A program made the translations under genes and the position numbers. A DNA stretch of 47,173 nucleotides. Origin: Caldilineales bacterium. GTDB lineage: Bacteria > Chloroflexota > Anaerolineae > JAAEKA01. Numbering within the stretch: the stretch's first letter is position 1; each line of letters begins with the position of its first letter. The DNA is taken from the NCBI GenBank assembly GCA_025055015.1, contig JANWYQ010000135.1, positions 1-47,173 of the forward strand, in the 5' to 3' direction. A model generated the notes under the pieces. The model was not told the DNA's origin and searched no databases. It saw only the letters and a list, made by a program, of their open reading frames with translations. Below are positions 11,978 through 28,248 of the stretch, piece by piece.

Positions 11978-12017
11978 CGTCGGTCACTCCTTCGTCGCTG
12001 TCGCAAGCGCGACCGGC

Positions 12018-12023
12018 ATTATA
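12018..12023 (-). promoter_or_regulatory. extended -10 box of the secA promoter
   Basis: Minus strand TGTGGTATAATGCC (TGnTATAAT) upstream of the secA start. Confidence 0.5.
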
Positions 12024-12180
12024 CCACAGACGGGGGGCAAGGCATACTCGGGGTCGTAATGCGTGACAAGGAATGCGTAACGAGGACTACGTAGCGAGAA
12101 CGAGGGAGGGCTCACGGCCGACACCATCCCGCCGAGGGGGTTGAGGGGGTGGTGATGCCGCACAGCCGGGCAGCATGGCT

Positions 12181-12209
12181 TTGGCAGAAACGAGAAGTTG
12201 CGCTACTAT
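12181..12209 (+). promoter_or_regulatory. sigma70-type promoter for the MFS gene
   Basis: TTGGCA - 17 nt - TACTAT, about 45 nt upstream of ATG 12254. Confidence 0.55.
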
Positions 12210-12253
12210 CGGGGCCGTCGTTTTTCCCTGCGTTTTTGGCACGGAGGTTGATC

Positions 12254-13564
12254 ATGGCACGTTTTCTGCGCTATCGGTGGGCTGTTGTTGTCATCTTCTT
12301 CGCCTTCATGTTCCTACACCAGTCGGACCGCCTGCTGATCGGGCCGCTGACCACGCCCATCATGGAGACCTTCGGCATAGACGAGGTGCAGATGGGCGCA
12401 GTGTCCACCGGCGCGCTGCTGGTGGGCGCCGTCATGTACCCGGTGTGGGGCTTCCTCTACGACCGCTACACGCGAGCCAAGCTGCTGGCGCTGGCCTCCT
12501 TCATCTGGGGCTCCACCACCTGGCTCAACGCCCTGGCGCCCAACTACCGCGCCTTCCTGGTCACCCGCGCCAGCACCGGCATTGACGACTCCAGCTACCC
12601 CGGCATTCACAGCCTGATCTCCGACTACTTCGGCCCCGAGCTGCGGGGCAAGGTGTACGGGCTGCTGCAGCTCTCGCAGCCTTTGGGCTACATGACAGGG
12701 CTGATCGTGGCCACCCTCCTGGCCGGCACCCTGGGCTGGCGCAGCGTGTTCTACATCACCGGCTCGTTGGGCATTGCCCTGGCCGTTGTCATCTTCTTCC
12801 TAGTGCGAGAGCCTCCGCGCGGGCAGAGCGAGCCGGAGATGGCCGGCCTGGAGGAGGTGGGCGTCTACCGCTTCGAGTGGAGCAAGGCAAAAGGCCTGCT
12901 GCGCAAGCGCAGCCTCTGGTTCCTCTTTGCCCAAGGCTTCGTGGGCGTTTTCCCCTGGAACGTCATCACCTTCTGGTTCTTCCGCTACCTAGAGACCGAG
13001 CGCAACTACAGCCAGGGCGCCATCCTGACGACCATGGCCCCTGCCATCCTGGTGCTGGCCTCCGGCTACTTCGTGGGCGGCCTGCTGGGCGATGCTCTGT
13101 TCAAGCGCACGGTGCGTGGGCGCATGATCGTGGCCCTGGTCGGTGTGCTGACGGGAGCCATCCTACTCAACCTCACCATGCGCGTGCCGGTAGAGGCGCA
13201 GGGCGCCTTCCTGGGCATGATGCTGCTCACGGCCTTGGCCATCCCCCTGGCCGCGCCGAACGTCATCGCCACCGTCTACGACATCACCCTGCCCGAGGTG
13301 CGCAGCACGGCCCTGGCGGTGCAGTACTTCATCGAAAGCGCCGGCGCGGCGACAGCGCCGCTGCTGGCCGGCCTGATTGCGCGCGAGTCTTCCCTGGGCA
13401 ACGCCATTGTCCTCATCTGCACCGTCGCCTGGCTGCTGGGCGCCTGCTTCCTGACGGTGACCGCCTACCTCGTCCCCCGCGACATCCGCACCCTGCGTCG
13501 GCAGATGGCCGAGCGGGCCGAGGCCGAGCGCAAAGAGGCGGAGCGACGTCTGCAACCGGCGTAA
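12254..13564 (+). CDS. MFS transporter
   Basis: ORF 12149..13564; preferred start ATG 12254 (MARFLRYRWAVVVIFFAFMFLHQSDRLL) after GGAGGT. Many TM segments and an MFS loop (GFLYDRYTRAKLLALASF). Confidence 0.9.
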   Translation: MARFLRYRWAVVVIFFAFMFLHQSDRLLIGPLTTPIMETFGIDEVQMGAVSTGALLVGAVMYPVWGFLYDRYTRAKLLALASFIWGSTTWLNALAPNYRAFLVTRASTGIDDSSYPGIHSLISDYFGPELRGKVYGLLQLSQPLGYMTGLIVATLLAGTLGWRSVFYITGSLGIALAVVIFFLVREPPRGQSEPEMAGLEEVGVYRFEWSKAKGLLRKRSLWFLFAQGFVGVFPWNVITFWFFRYLETERNYSQGAILTTMAPAILVLASGYFVGGLLGDALFKRTVRGRMIVALVGVLTGAILLNLTMRVPVEAQGAFLGMMLLTALAIPLAAPNVIATVYDITLPEVRSTALAVQYFIESAGAATAPLLAGLIARESSLGNAIVLICTVAWLLGACFLTVTAYLVPRDIRTLRRQMAERAEAERKEAERRLQPA

Positions 13565-13647
13565 GCGAGCCACCAGAGGCCCCGGGAGCTCGGACAACCG
13601 GAGCCGGGCCGGGCGCCCGTTTGATCCCGGCAGCGGGCAAAAGAAAG

Positions 13648-13686
13648 ACCGCCCCGTGGTCTTGGGGGAGAGATCCACGAGGCGGT
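13648..13686 (-). terminator. intrinsic terminator for the small minus-strand ORF
   Basis: Minus strand ACCGCC-T-CGTGG ... CCACG-G-GGCGGT followed by CTTTCTTTTG. Confidence 0.55.
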
Positions 13687-13732
13687 GGCCAATGGAGAAA
13701 GCCTAGCCGGCCGGCGCCTGACGCGCTGGCGG

Positions 13733-13996
13733 TCACGGATGGCGGCAGCGATGGCGGCGCTCAGGCAGCGTCAGCGGCTTCTCTCTCGATCGGCCCAAGT
13801 TGTTAGCGGCCTGTTGCTTTGCCATTCGGAGAGCTAGCGGGTCCACCTCGACGGAGTCGGCCTGCTCCTCCAGGGCGAACAGAAGCATGATCCAGCGTTG
13901 CTCTCGGTCCTCAGGGGGAGTAAGACCGACAGAGGGATGTACACGCAGCGGCTCAAACATCGGATCCAAGACCTCAAGGCGCGTAAAACGTTTCAT
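13733..13996 (-). CDS. small hypothetical protein (87 aa)
   Basis: Internal start of ORF 13733..14062: MKRFTRLEVLDPMFEPLRVHPSVGLTPPEDREQRWIMLLFALEEQADSVEVDPLALRMAKQQAANN; followed by a terminator-like hairpin on the same strand. Confidence 0.45.
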   Translation of the reverse strand: MKRFTRLEVLDPMFEPLRVHPSVGLTPPEDREQRWIMLLFALEEQADSVEVDPLALRMAKQQAANNLGRSREKPLTLPERRHRCRHP

Positions 13997-14198
13997 ACGG
14001 GCCGGTTGACAGGGGTATCTGCTCAGCGCTCCAAGCGGCTGACACGTCCGAACGCAGGGCAAATCCCCATGGCTGCCCTTAGTCTAGCGCGAGGTCTGGC
14101 TCTTGTAAAGGCTTATTTGGTTACAGCACCCTGACAGATATGTCGAGGATTCTGCTGTCTGCAGCCATAATAGATGCCGAGGTCCTAGCCGCGTCACG

Positions 14199-17306
<3,108 letters not shown>

Positions 17307-17328
17307 GGCAGTACCTCGCACGAAGGCT

Positions 17329-17356
17329 AACAAAAAGCCGGCCCATGGGCCGGCTG
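17329..17356 (-). terminator. intrinsic terminator/attenuator hairpin in the glyQS leader
   Basis: Minus strand GCAGCCGGCCCATGGGCCGGCTTTTTG, lying between the predicted promoter and the glyQS RBS/ATG. Confidence 0.8.
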
Positions 17357-17582
17357 CAACGATCATGGTGACGCTGCGCCGGGTGAACCCGGGCAGCCAG
17401 AAAGCGGCTCTACGCCTGTTCGGTCGCTTGGCCCTGGGAAAACGCGTGTGCTGATCGGCCGCAGGGCGCCGCCCCCGATGGGGGCCAGAGCGCCTGCGGC
17501 CCGGTACCCGAGCCATGGGAGATGGGCACAACCGAAGGGCGCTGGGAGACCATGGGAAACTCACCTGCCACTGCGTGCGACA

Positions 17583-17611
17583 ATCTTAACCGGAAACCGG
17601 CGAAACGTCAA
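17583..17611 (-). promoter_or_regulatory. predicted glyQS promoter
   Basis: Minus strand TTGACG - 17 nt (TTTCGCCGGTTTCCGGT) - TAAGAT. Confidence 0.6.
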
Positions 17612-17661
17612 GAAGCAGCGTGAGCAGCCAGCCCGAAAGGCGGCCTCTGGCTTTGAGTTGC

Positions 17662-18195
17662 CTACGGCGCCGCCACCTGCGCGCGCAGCGTCACGCCGCG
17701 CGGCGATAGGCCGTCCCCCTGCGGCTCCACGCGCACGGCCAAGGCGGTGCGCTGGCCAGCCCGCGCCGCGGGGTCCACGAAGAGCTGAACCTTGAACGCC
17801 CGCTCCACGTGGGGCGGCAGGGCCACCGGCTCGCTCACCGAAGGCTCGGTGCCGTCCCCCAACAGGCACTGCTTCTCCACGCACAGCGACGTGCGCCAGC
17901 GCTGGCCGCCGGCGTGCTCCAGCACCACCACCACCGACAGCGGCTGCTCGCTGGCGTTGACCATCTTCAGATCGAACACCGCCTCGGCGCCCGGCGCGAC
18001 AGCCTGCGCCGGGTTGGCCGCCTCCAGCACCACCCCGGCGCGCCCTGCGTCCGCCGAGCCGCCGGCGCTGTCCGCTGTGGCCACGGCAGGCTGCACAGCC
18101 TGGCCGACGTCCGGCCTGACCGTCGGAGCCGGCCCGCTGCACGCCGCTGCCAGCATCAGCGCCGCCACCAGAGTCGCCGTCCTCCAAGAACGCAT
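17662..18195 (-). CDS. hypothetical lipoprotein
   Basis: Probable start MRSWRTATLVAALMLAAACSGPAP (lipobox-like) inside ORF 17662..18243. Confidence 0.65.
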   Translation of the reverse strand: MRSWRTATLVAALMLAAACSGPAPTVRPDVGQAVQPAVATADSAGGSADAGRAGVVLEAANPAQAVAPGAEAVFDLKMVNASEQPLSVVVVLEHAGGQRWRTSLCVEKQCLLGDGTEPSVSEPVALPPHVERAFKVQLFVDPAARAGQRTALAVRVEPQGDGLSPRGVTLRAQVAAP

Positions 18196-18235
18196 CGCCC
18201 TCTCACTCTCGCTCGTTGCGCATGACCGTTGCGCC

Positions 18236-19012
18236 TTACGCACGGATCGCCTTGAGGAACCCCACCGACCGAAGGTTCCGCTCCAGATAGTAGACGAGAA
18301 AACCCTGCAGCACCCGCTCCACCTCGCTCAACAGCCCAGGGCTCAGGCTCAGCCGCGCCACCTCGTCCCACTCGCGCGTCTGCAGGAAGCGCAACACCTT
18401 AAACAGCGGCAGGGGCAACGGCTCGGCGTCCACCCGGCCCTCGCCGTCGCGCGGGCAGAGCACGCCGCCCTCCGCGTAGCTCAGATAGTTGGTCACCGGC
18501 TCTAGAGGCTGCTGGCAAGCCACGCAGCGGAAGAGCTGCGGCTGGTACCCCGCCAGCGCCAACAGCCGGAGCTCGAAGAAGCGCACTGCCAAGGGCAACA
18601 CCGCGGCCTCCAGCGTCGCCAGCCGGCTCAGCGTCTCCCGCAGCAGGTGGAACATGGGCGGATGGGCGTCGTGCTCCTGGGTGAAGCCGTCCAGCAGCTC
18701 GGCCACGTAGTAGGCGTAGCCGGTGCGCGCCAGATCCTCGCGTAGGCCCAAGAAGGGCTCCACCGTCTCCGCCTGGGAGACAATGTCCCACGTGCGCCCC
18801 TTCGCCACCAACAACGTGCTGTGGGTGAACAGCTCCACATGGCCGGCCTTGCGGCTCAGCGTCTTGCGCACCCCCTTGGCCAACAGCACCAGCTTGCCGC
18901 GCTCCGGCGTGAACACCGTGAGCAGGCGATCGGCCTCGCCGTAGTCGCGGCGCTTCAGCACGATGGCATCGGTGCGGTACAGCCGCTGGCGGTGTTCACC
19001 GGTCGTCGTCAT
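18236..19012 (-). CDS. recO: DNA repair protein RecO
   Basis: MTTTGEHRQRLYRTDAIVLKRRDYGEADRLLTVFTPERGKLVLLAKGVRKTLSRKAGHVELF; start trimmed from ORF 18236..19300. Confidence 0.93.
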   Translation of the reverse strand: MTTTGEHRQRLYRTDAIVLKRRDYGEADRLLTVFTPERGKLVLLAKGVRKTLSRKAGHVELFTHSTLLVAKGRTWDIVSQAETVEPFLGLREDLARTGYAYYVAELLDGFTQEHDAHPPMFHLLRETLSRLATLEAAVLPLAVRFFELRLLALAGYQPQLFRCVACQQPLEPVTNYLSYAEGGVLCPRDGEGRVDAEPLPLPLFKVLRFLQTREWDEVARLSLSPGLLSEVERVLQGFLVYYLERNLRSVGFLKAIRA

Positions 19013-19023
19013 GGGGTCACGGC

Positions 19024-19431
19024 CTAATGCCGCCCCCTTAGGTCGTCGGGCAGGAAAGCGCCGGGCAGCAGCTCCAGCGCAGTAGCCGTCCGGCGCACAC
19101 CTTGGGGAGCGGCGATCAGCACCGGCATCTCCGGCGCAAACTCGGCCATTACCTGGCGGCAGGCGCCGCAGGGGCTGACCCCGTCCGCGGTCACCACAGC
19201 CAGGGCCACGAACTCCCGTTCGCCCTCGGACACCGCCTTCCAGATGGCCACCCGCTCGGCGCACACCGTCAAACCGTAGGAGGCGTTCTCGATGTTGCAC
19301 CCGGTGTAGACCTTGCCGGACCGGGTCAGCAAGGCCGCGCCCACGGCAAAGTGCGAGTAGGGGATGTAGGCGCGGCGGCGGGCTTCGGCCGCTTCCTTCA
19401 CCAGCGCTTCGGCCACGGCAGGGTCAATCAC
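19024..19431 (-). CDS. cdd: cytidine deaminase
   Basis: YIPYSHFAVGAALLTRSGKVYTGCNIENASYGLTVCAERVAIWKA and SPCGACRQVMAEF. Confidence 0.95.
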   Translation of the reverse strand: MIDPAVAEALVKEAAEARRRAYIPYSHFAVGAALLTRSGKVYTGCNIENASYGLTVCAERVAIWKAVSEGEREFVALAVVTADGVSPCGACRQVMAEFAPEMPVLIAAPQGVRRTATALELLPGAFLPDDLRGRH

Positions 19432-19450
19432 AGGTCACTCCTTTGTGAGC

Positions 19451-20782
19451 TCAAAACATGGAAGTCAATGCCGATAGGGGACCGCGGCTGTGTTGCTGCG
19501 CCTCCTTGGCGTCCTCCTCAGCCTCAGGCTTGCGGGTCACCCGCACCTGCTGGATGCGCCGGCCGCTGACGGACACCACCTCCAGGGTCAGGGGACCGAA
19601 CTCCACCCGGCTGCCGGCCGTCGGCACCCGGCCCAGCTGGCTGAACACGAAGCCGCCCAGGGTGTCGGTCTCCTCGGTGGGCAGCTCCACGCCTACCAGC
19701 TGGCTCACCTCGTCCAGGTCAATGCGCGCGTCGAAGACGTACTCGTTCTCGCCCTTGTGCAACACCATGGGCGACTCGCGGTCGTACTCGTCCTGGATGT
19801 CGCCGACGATCTCCTCCAGGAGGTCCTCGATGGTCACCACACCGGCCGTGCCGCCGTACTCATCCACCACAATGGCCATGTGCACCTTGAGCTGTTGCAG
19901 CTCCCGCAGCAGCTCGTTCACCCGCTTGGACTCGGGCACGAAGTAGGCGGAGCGCATGAGCTCGGTGATGGGCACGTCGAAGCGCCCCTCGCGATAGGGG
20001 CGCAGCAGGTCCTTGGCGTAGAGCACGCCCTGCACGTTGTCAATGGTCTCCCGGTAGACCGGGATGCGGGAATGGCCGGCCTCGATGATCAGGTCCAGCG
20101 CCTCCTGCAACGAGCTAGTCTCCTCGATGGCCACCACATCAATGCGAGGCACCATCACTTCGCGGGCCACCGTCTCGCCCAGCTCGAAGATGGACGCGAT
20201 CATCTCCTTCTCTTTTTCCTCGATGGGCCCGTGCTCGTCGCCGACCTGCATCAACAGGCGCAGGCCCTCCTCGCTGAAGAGCAGGGCGTCGGCGTCCACC
20301 TTGGCCTCGGGCCCAGCCACCGCCTGGCTGAGCCGCCAGAGCGGCGCGGCCACCGGCGACAACACGGCGCCGACAGCCTGGGCAGCGCGCTGGAGCCGTT
20401 GAGCCGTCGAGTGGTCGGCGCGCATGGCCAGGCCGCGCGCCACGCTCTGCGCCAGCAGCAACGCCAGGGTGACGCCTATCACCGGAAGAACGCCGAACGC
20501 CCAGCTGCGACCGCTGCGCAAGGAAAGCCACAGCGCCAGGCCGGCGGCTGAGGTGTAGGCCAGGGCCTTGAGCACCCGCAGGGCGACCACCAGGTGCGGA
20601 GCGCTCTCGCCGTGCAGCGGTGGCGGCTGAGTGCGCCGCGCGGCTGCGTCTCCGGCCTCGCGGCCGTGCGCCAGGGCGAGATAGAGCAGCGACACCTCGG
20701 CCGCCGCGGCAAACGCCACCGTCAACGCGGCCAAGACCAACCCCGATGCGGCAGCCAGCGCTGCCCATTCCACAGATGACAT
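19451..20782 (-). CDS. CNNM/CorC (HlyC)-type membrane protein with CBS domains and transporter-associated domain
   Basis: N-terminal TM region; EKEMIASIFELGETVAREVMVPRIDVVAIEETSSLQEALDLI; IVVDEYGGTAGVVTIEDLLEEIVGDIQDEYD. Confidence 0.92.
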   Translation of the reverse strand: MSSVEWAALAAASGLVLAALTVAFAAAAEVSLLYLALAHGREAGDAAARRTQPPPLHGESAPHLVVALRVLKALAYTSAAGLALWLSLRSGRSWAFGVLPVIGVTLALLLAQSVARGLAMRADHSTAQRLQRAAQAVGAVLSPVAAPLWRLSQAVAGPEAKVDADALLFSEEGLRLLMQVGDEHGPIEEKEKEMIASIFELGETVAREVMVPRIDVVAIEETSSLQEALDLIIEAGHSRIPVYRETIDNVQGVLYAKDLLRPYREGRFDVPITELMRSAYFVPESKRVNELLRELQQLKVHMAIVVDEYGGTAGVVTIEDLLEEIVGDIQDEYDRESPMVLHKGENEYVFDARIDLDEVSQLVGVELPTEETDTLGGFVFSQLGRVPTAGSRVEFGPLTLEVVSVSGRRIQQVRVTRKPEAEEDAKEAQQHSRGPLSALTSMF

Positions 20783-20783
20783 A

Positions 20784-22166
20784 TCAGGTTGCGTTCGAGC
20801 GCTCAGCCTCCGGCTCTTCAGCTGTCTGAGACCTGGCCCGCGCGCGAGCAGGAACGCCCAGAACCAGGGTGCCAGGGGGCACGTCGTGGGTGACGACCGA
20901 GCCGGCTCCGGTGCGCGCGCCGCGTCCGAGGGTCACCGGCGCCACCAACATGGTGTCACTGCCTATAAACACGTCGTCCTCGATCACGGTGCGATGCTTT
21001 CGCACGCCGTCGTAGTTACACGTGATGGTGCCGGCGCCGATGTTGACGTTCGTGCCCACAGTGGCGTCGCCGATGTAGCTGAAGTGTCCCATCTTGGTGC
21101 CCGGGCCGAGGTAGGCGTTCTTGACCTCGCCGAAGTTGCCCACGTGCACACCGCGGGCTAGGTGCGCGCCCTTGCGCAGGTGCGCGTAGGGCCCAATCTC
21201 CACCTCGTCCTCCACCACAGCTTCTTCGACCACCGAATAGCGGATGACGCAGTGGTCGCCGACTTGGGAGTCCACCACCGTGGTGTTGGGGCCGATCTCG
21301 CAGTTGGCGCCGATGCGGGTGCGCCCGCGCAGGTGGGTAGCCGGCAGGATCACCGTGTCCATGCCGATCTCCACCGTGTCCTCGATGTAGGTGGTGGCCG
21401 GGTCCAGCAGCGTCACGCCGGCCTCCATCCACCGGCGGTTGATGCGTTGGCGCAGGATCGCCTCCGCCTCGGCCAGGTGCACCCGGGTGTTGACGCCCAA
21501 CATCTCCGTCTCGTCCTCCACCTTCACCGCCGCCACGGGGTGGCCCTGGGCCACGGCAATGCCCACCAGGTCGGTGAGGTAGTACTCCCCCTTGGCGCTC
21601 AGAGGGATGCGATCCAAGTTGGGCCACAGCCAAGCTGCGTCGTAGCAATAGAGGCCCGGGTTGAGCTCCCGGATGCGCAGCTGCTCCGGCGTGCAGTCCG
21701 CCTCCTCTACAATGGCCTGGACCTGGCCGTCCGGCCCTCGCACGATGCGGCCGAAGCCGCGCGGCTGGCTGCCCTCGAAGGTCAGCATGGAGAGGACGGC
21801 GCGACTCGAGGTGTGCAGGTCCAGGAGGCGGCGCATGGTCGCCTCGGTAAGCAGGGGCATATCGCCGTAGAACACCAGCACTGCGCCGCTCCGGTCGGCC
21901 AGGACCGGCCGCGCCTGAAGCAGGGCATGGCCGGTGCCTAGACGCTCTCGCTGTTCGACGTAGCGCGCCCGATGGCCGAGGAGGGCCTGCACCTGCTCCG
22001 CCTGGCGGCCGACTACGAGAAGCGGAGGCTCATCCGTCAGGGCCTCGGCCAACCGCACGCTATATTCGATCAGGGGGCGGCCCGCCAGCTTGTGCAGGAC
22101 CTTCGGTTGGGCTGACCGCATGCGCTTGCTTTCCCCCGCAGCGAGGATGACTATATGAACACTCAT
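20784..22166 (-). CDS. glmU: bifunctional UDP-N-acetylglucosamine diphosphorylase / glucosamine-1-phosphate N-acetyltransferase GlmU
   Basis: MSVHIVILAAGESKRMRSAQPKVLHKLAGRPLIEYS; C-terminal left-handed beta-helix repeats, GHFSYIGDATVGTNVNIGAGTITCNYDG. Confidence 0.97.
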   Translation of the reverse strand: MSVHIVILAAGESKRMRSAQPKVLHKLAGRPLIEYSVRLAEALTDEPPLLVVGRQAEQVQALLGHRARYVEQRERLGTGHALLQARPVLADRSGAVLVFYGDMPLLTEATMRRLLDLHTSSRAVLSMLTFEGSQPRGFGRIVRGPDGQVQAIVEEADCTPEQLRIRELNPGLYCYDAAWLWPNLDRIPLSAKGEYYLTDLVGIAVAQGHPVAAVKVEDETEMLGVNTRVHLAEAEAILRQRINRRWMEAGVTLLDPATTYIEDTVEIGMDTVILPATHLRGRTRIGANCEIGPNTTVVDSQVGDHCVIRYSVVEEAVVEDEVEIGPYAHLRKGAHLARGVHVGNFGEVKNAYLGPGTKMGHFSYIGDATVGTNVNIGAGTITCNYDGVRKHRTVIEDDVFIGSDTMLVAPVTLGRGARTGAGSVVTHDVPPGTLVLGVPARARARSQTAEEPEAERSNAT

Positions 22167-22192
22167 AGCCAGTGCATCGGGTGAGCAGAATC

Positions 22193-22239
22193 AAAAAAGC
22201 CAGGAGCCTGGTGCGAGAAGGGTCAGGAACACTCCTGGC
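22193..22239 (-). terminator. intrinsic terminator/attenuator-like hairpin in the glmU leader
   Basis: Minus strand GCCAGGAG ... CTCCTGGC TTTTTT (stem ends 22199-22206 and 22232-22239, U-run 22193-22198). Confidence 0.7.
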
Positions 22240-22361
22240 GAGTCGGGTTGGACAGAGCCGGCGCTGGTGTCCGGAGATAACGGCTTCGTGCAGGAAGATA
22301 AGCTAGCCCGGTCAGGGTCGTTCATAAAAGCCAACGCGGTCGGTACGAGATAGCCCTGCGG

Positions 22362-22367
22362 ATTATA
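22362..22367 (-). promoter_or_regulatory. extended -10 of a likely glmU promoter
   Basis: Minus strand CCGTGCTATAATCC (TGnTATAAT). Confidence 0.45.
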
Positions 22368-22392
22368 GCACGGGAGCCGAGGAGAGACCAAA

Positions 22393-22425
22393 AGACTGGA
22401 CCGGTCTTGGAGACCGGTCCAGTCT
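22393..22425 (-). terminator. rrn operon terminator
   Basis: Minus strand AGACTGGACCGGTCTCCAAGACCGGTCCAGTCT followed by TTTTGG, just after 5S. Confidence 0.85.
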
Positions 22426-22454
22426 GTCGAGTTCAGAGGAAAAAAAACAAGCTC

Positions 22455-22572
22455 CGTTGGCAACGACCTACTCTCGCAGGGACCGGCGTCCCAACTACCA
22501 TCGGCGCTGGAGGGCTTAACTGCCAGGTTCGGGATGGGACTGGGTGTACCCCCTCCGCTAGCGTCACCAACA
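22455..22572 (-). rRNA. rrf: 5S ribosomal RNA
   Basis: Reverse complement contains the 5S-like core CCCGAACCTGGCAGTTAAGCCCTCCAGCGCCGATGGTAGTTGGGA; ends approximate. Confidence 0.92.
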
Positions 22573-22639
22573 GAGCTTATTTACGATGTTAGGGTTGGCT
22601 GATGCCCTAACAACCGAACAGAATGCCTGGCTTCAATTG

Positions 22640-25640
<3,001 letters not shown>

Positions 25641-25943
25641 AGACGGCAGAAATTGAAGCTTTGGCATTCTATTCGGTTGTTAAGGCATCAGCCCAGCAGA
25701 CCTTCCCGTTTAGGGGCTTGGTCGCTGATCCGTGATCACCGGCTCTCGATGGTCACGGATCAGCGGCCAACCAGCGCAGCACACAAAACGACCCGGCGCG
25801 CACGCCGGGTCGTAGAACCGACGTCATCACGCCAAACACGCTATGTGGGCTGCTTCAGGTTGGTCAGCTTCATCAGGATGGTTGTGTCCGATAGGGTTGT
25901 TAGATACCGTTCAGCGTTCCAAGGGCCAGAGCCCTTCGGCGAG

Positions 25944-26017
<74 letters not shown>

Positions 26018-26148
26018 AAGACAGAACGTTAACCGCTAAAGAGTGACAGAAAGCCCGGCTTGGGGGCCCGGCTGTCGAGCCGGGTTTGACCTGGGAGTGT
26101 ACCACCCGATGCCCTTTGGGAGGGGATCGGCAGGTAATCGCTCCCTAG

Positions 26149-27648
<1,500 letters not shown>

Positions 27649-27740
27649 GATTTGACTTGACCCAAACAGGTCAAGGGACCCAAGCGCTGGAACTTTCTGT
27701 CACTCTTTAGTTGTTAACGTTCTGCCGCACACGAAAGGCG

Positions 27741-27769
27741 ATATTACCACACCTTTTTCAGTTTGTCAA
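27741..27769 (-). promoter_or_regulatory. rrn promoter P2
   Basis: Minus strand TTGACA - 17 nt (AACTGAAAAAGGTGTGG) - TAATAT. Confidence 0.8.
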
Positions 27770-27841
27770 GCCCCATTTCGAGGCTTTTCAAACTTTTTTT
27801 CGGCTTGGTAATCGCCTGGCCTCGCTCTCGCCGTTACCGGC

Positions 27842-27871
27842 AAAAAAGACCGCCCTCTTGCGATTGCGGTC
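27842..27871 (-). terminator. terminator-like hairpin between rrn promoters P1 and P2
   Basis: Minus strand GACCGC-AATCGCAAGAGG-GCGGTC followed by TTTTTT. Confidence 0.65.
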
Positions 27872-27947
27872 AAAGGAGGCTCCGGTCAGCGCCTGTGTGC
27901 TTGTTAGTGGCCACCCGCTCGGGTGATCACAGCTTCATTCTGGCTCT

Positions 27948-27976
27948 ATTCTATCACAGACCCTCGAGCCTGTCAA
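27948..27976 (-). promoter_or_regulatory. rrn promoter P1
   Basis: Minus strand TTGACA - 17 nt (GGCTCGAGGGTCTGTGA) - TAGAAT. Confidence 0.75.
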
Positions 27977-28248
27977 GAAGTCAAAACCCATGTTCAGCCG
28001 CATCGGCTCGGCGGTGCATGTTAGAGCCACTATATGTTGGGCTTTCACACCAATAAGGCTCTACATCTTGTGTTTCAGCCCTTCCAGAAGCTTTAACAGA
28101 TGGTTAAGAAGACCACCCAAACCCACCCGTGCTAACCCGGCCGGCGACGCAACATACAGGACCAAGCCCGGCCAGTCCCCCAATATCTTGGGGCTCACAT
28201 CGGCCCGACGGCCCGGCAAGCGACGCCCGCCACCGGTTTTGCTCGCCC

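Noticed and set aside
12050-12110. Near-repeats aatgcgtgac/aatgcgtaac upstream of the MFS gene
   Set aside because: Only two short imperfect copies; could be chance.
17307-17564. N-terminal extension of the glyQS ORF up to 17564
   Set aside because: The extension runs through a promoter-proximal leader with a terminator; the conserved protein begins at [13 protein letters not shown] with a good RBS at 17306.
28179-28194. CCCCAATATCTTGGGG palindrome downstream of recR
   Set aside because: Short, no U-run, no adjacent promoter; too little to support a specific role.
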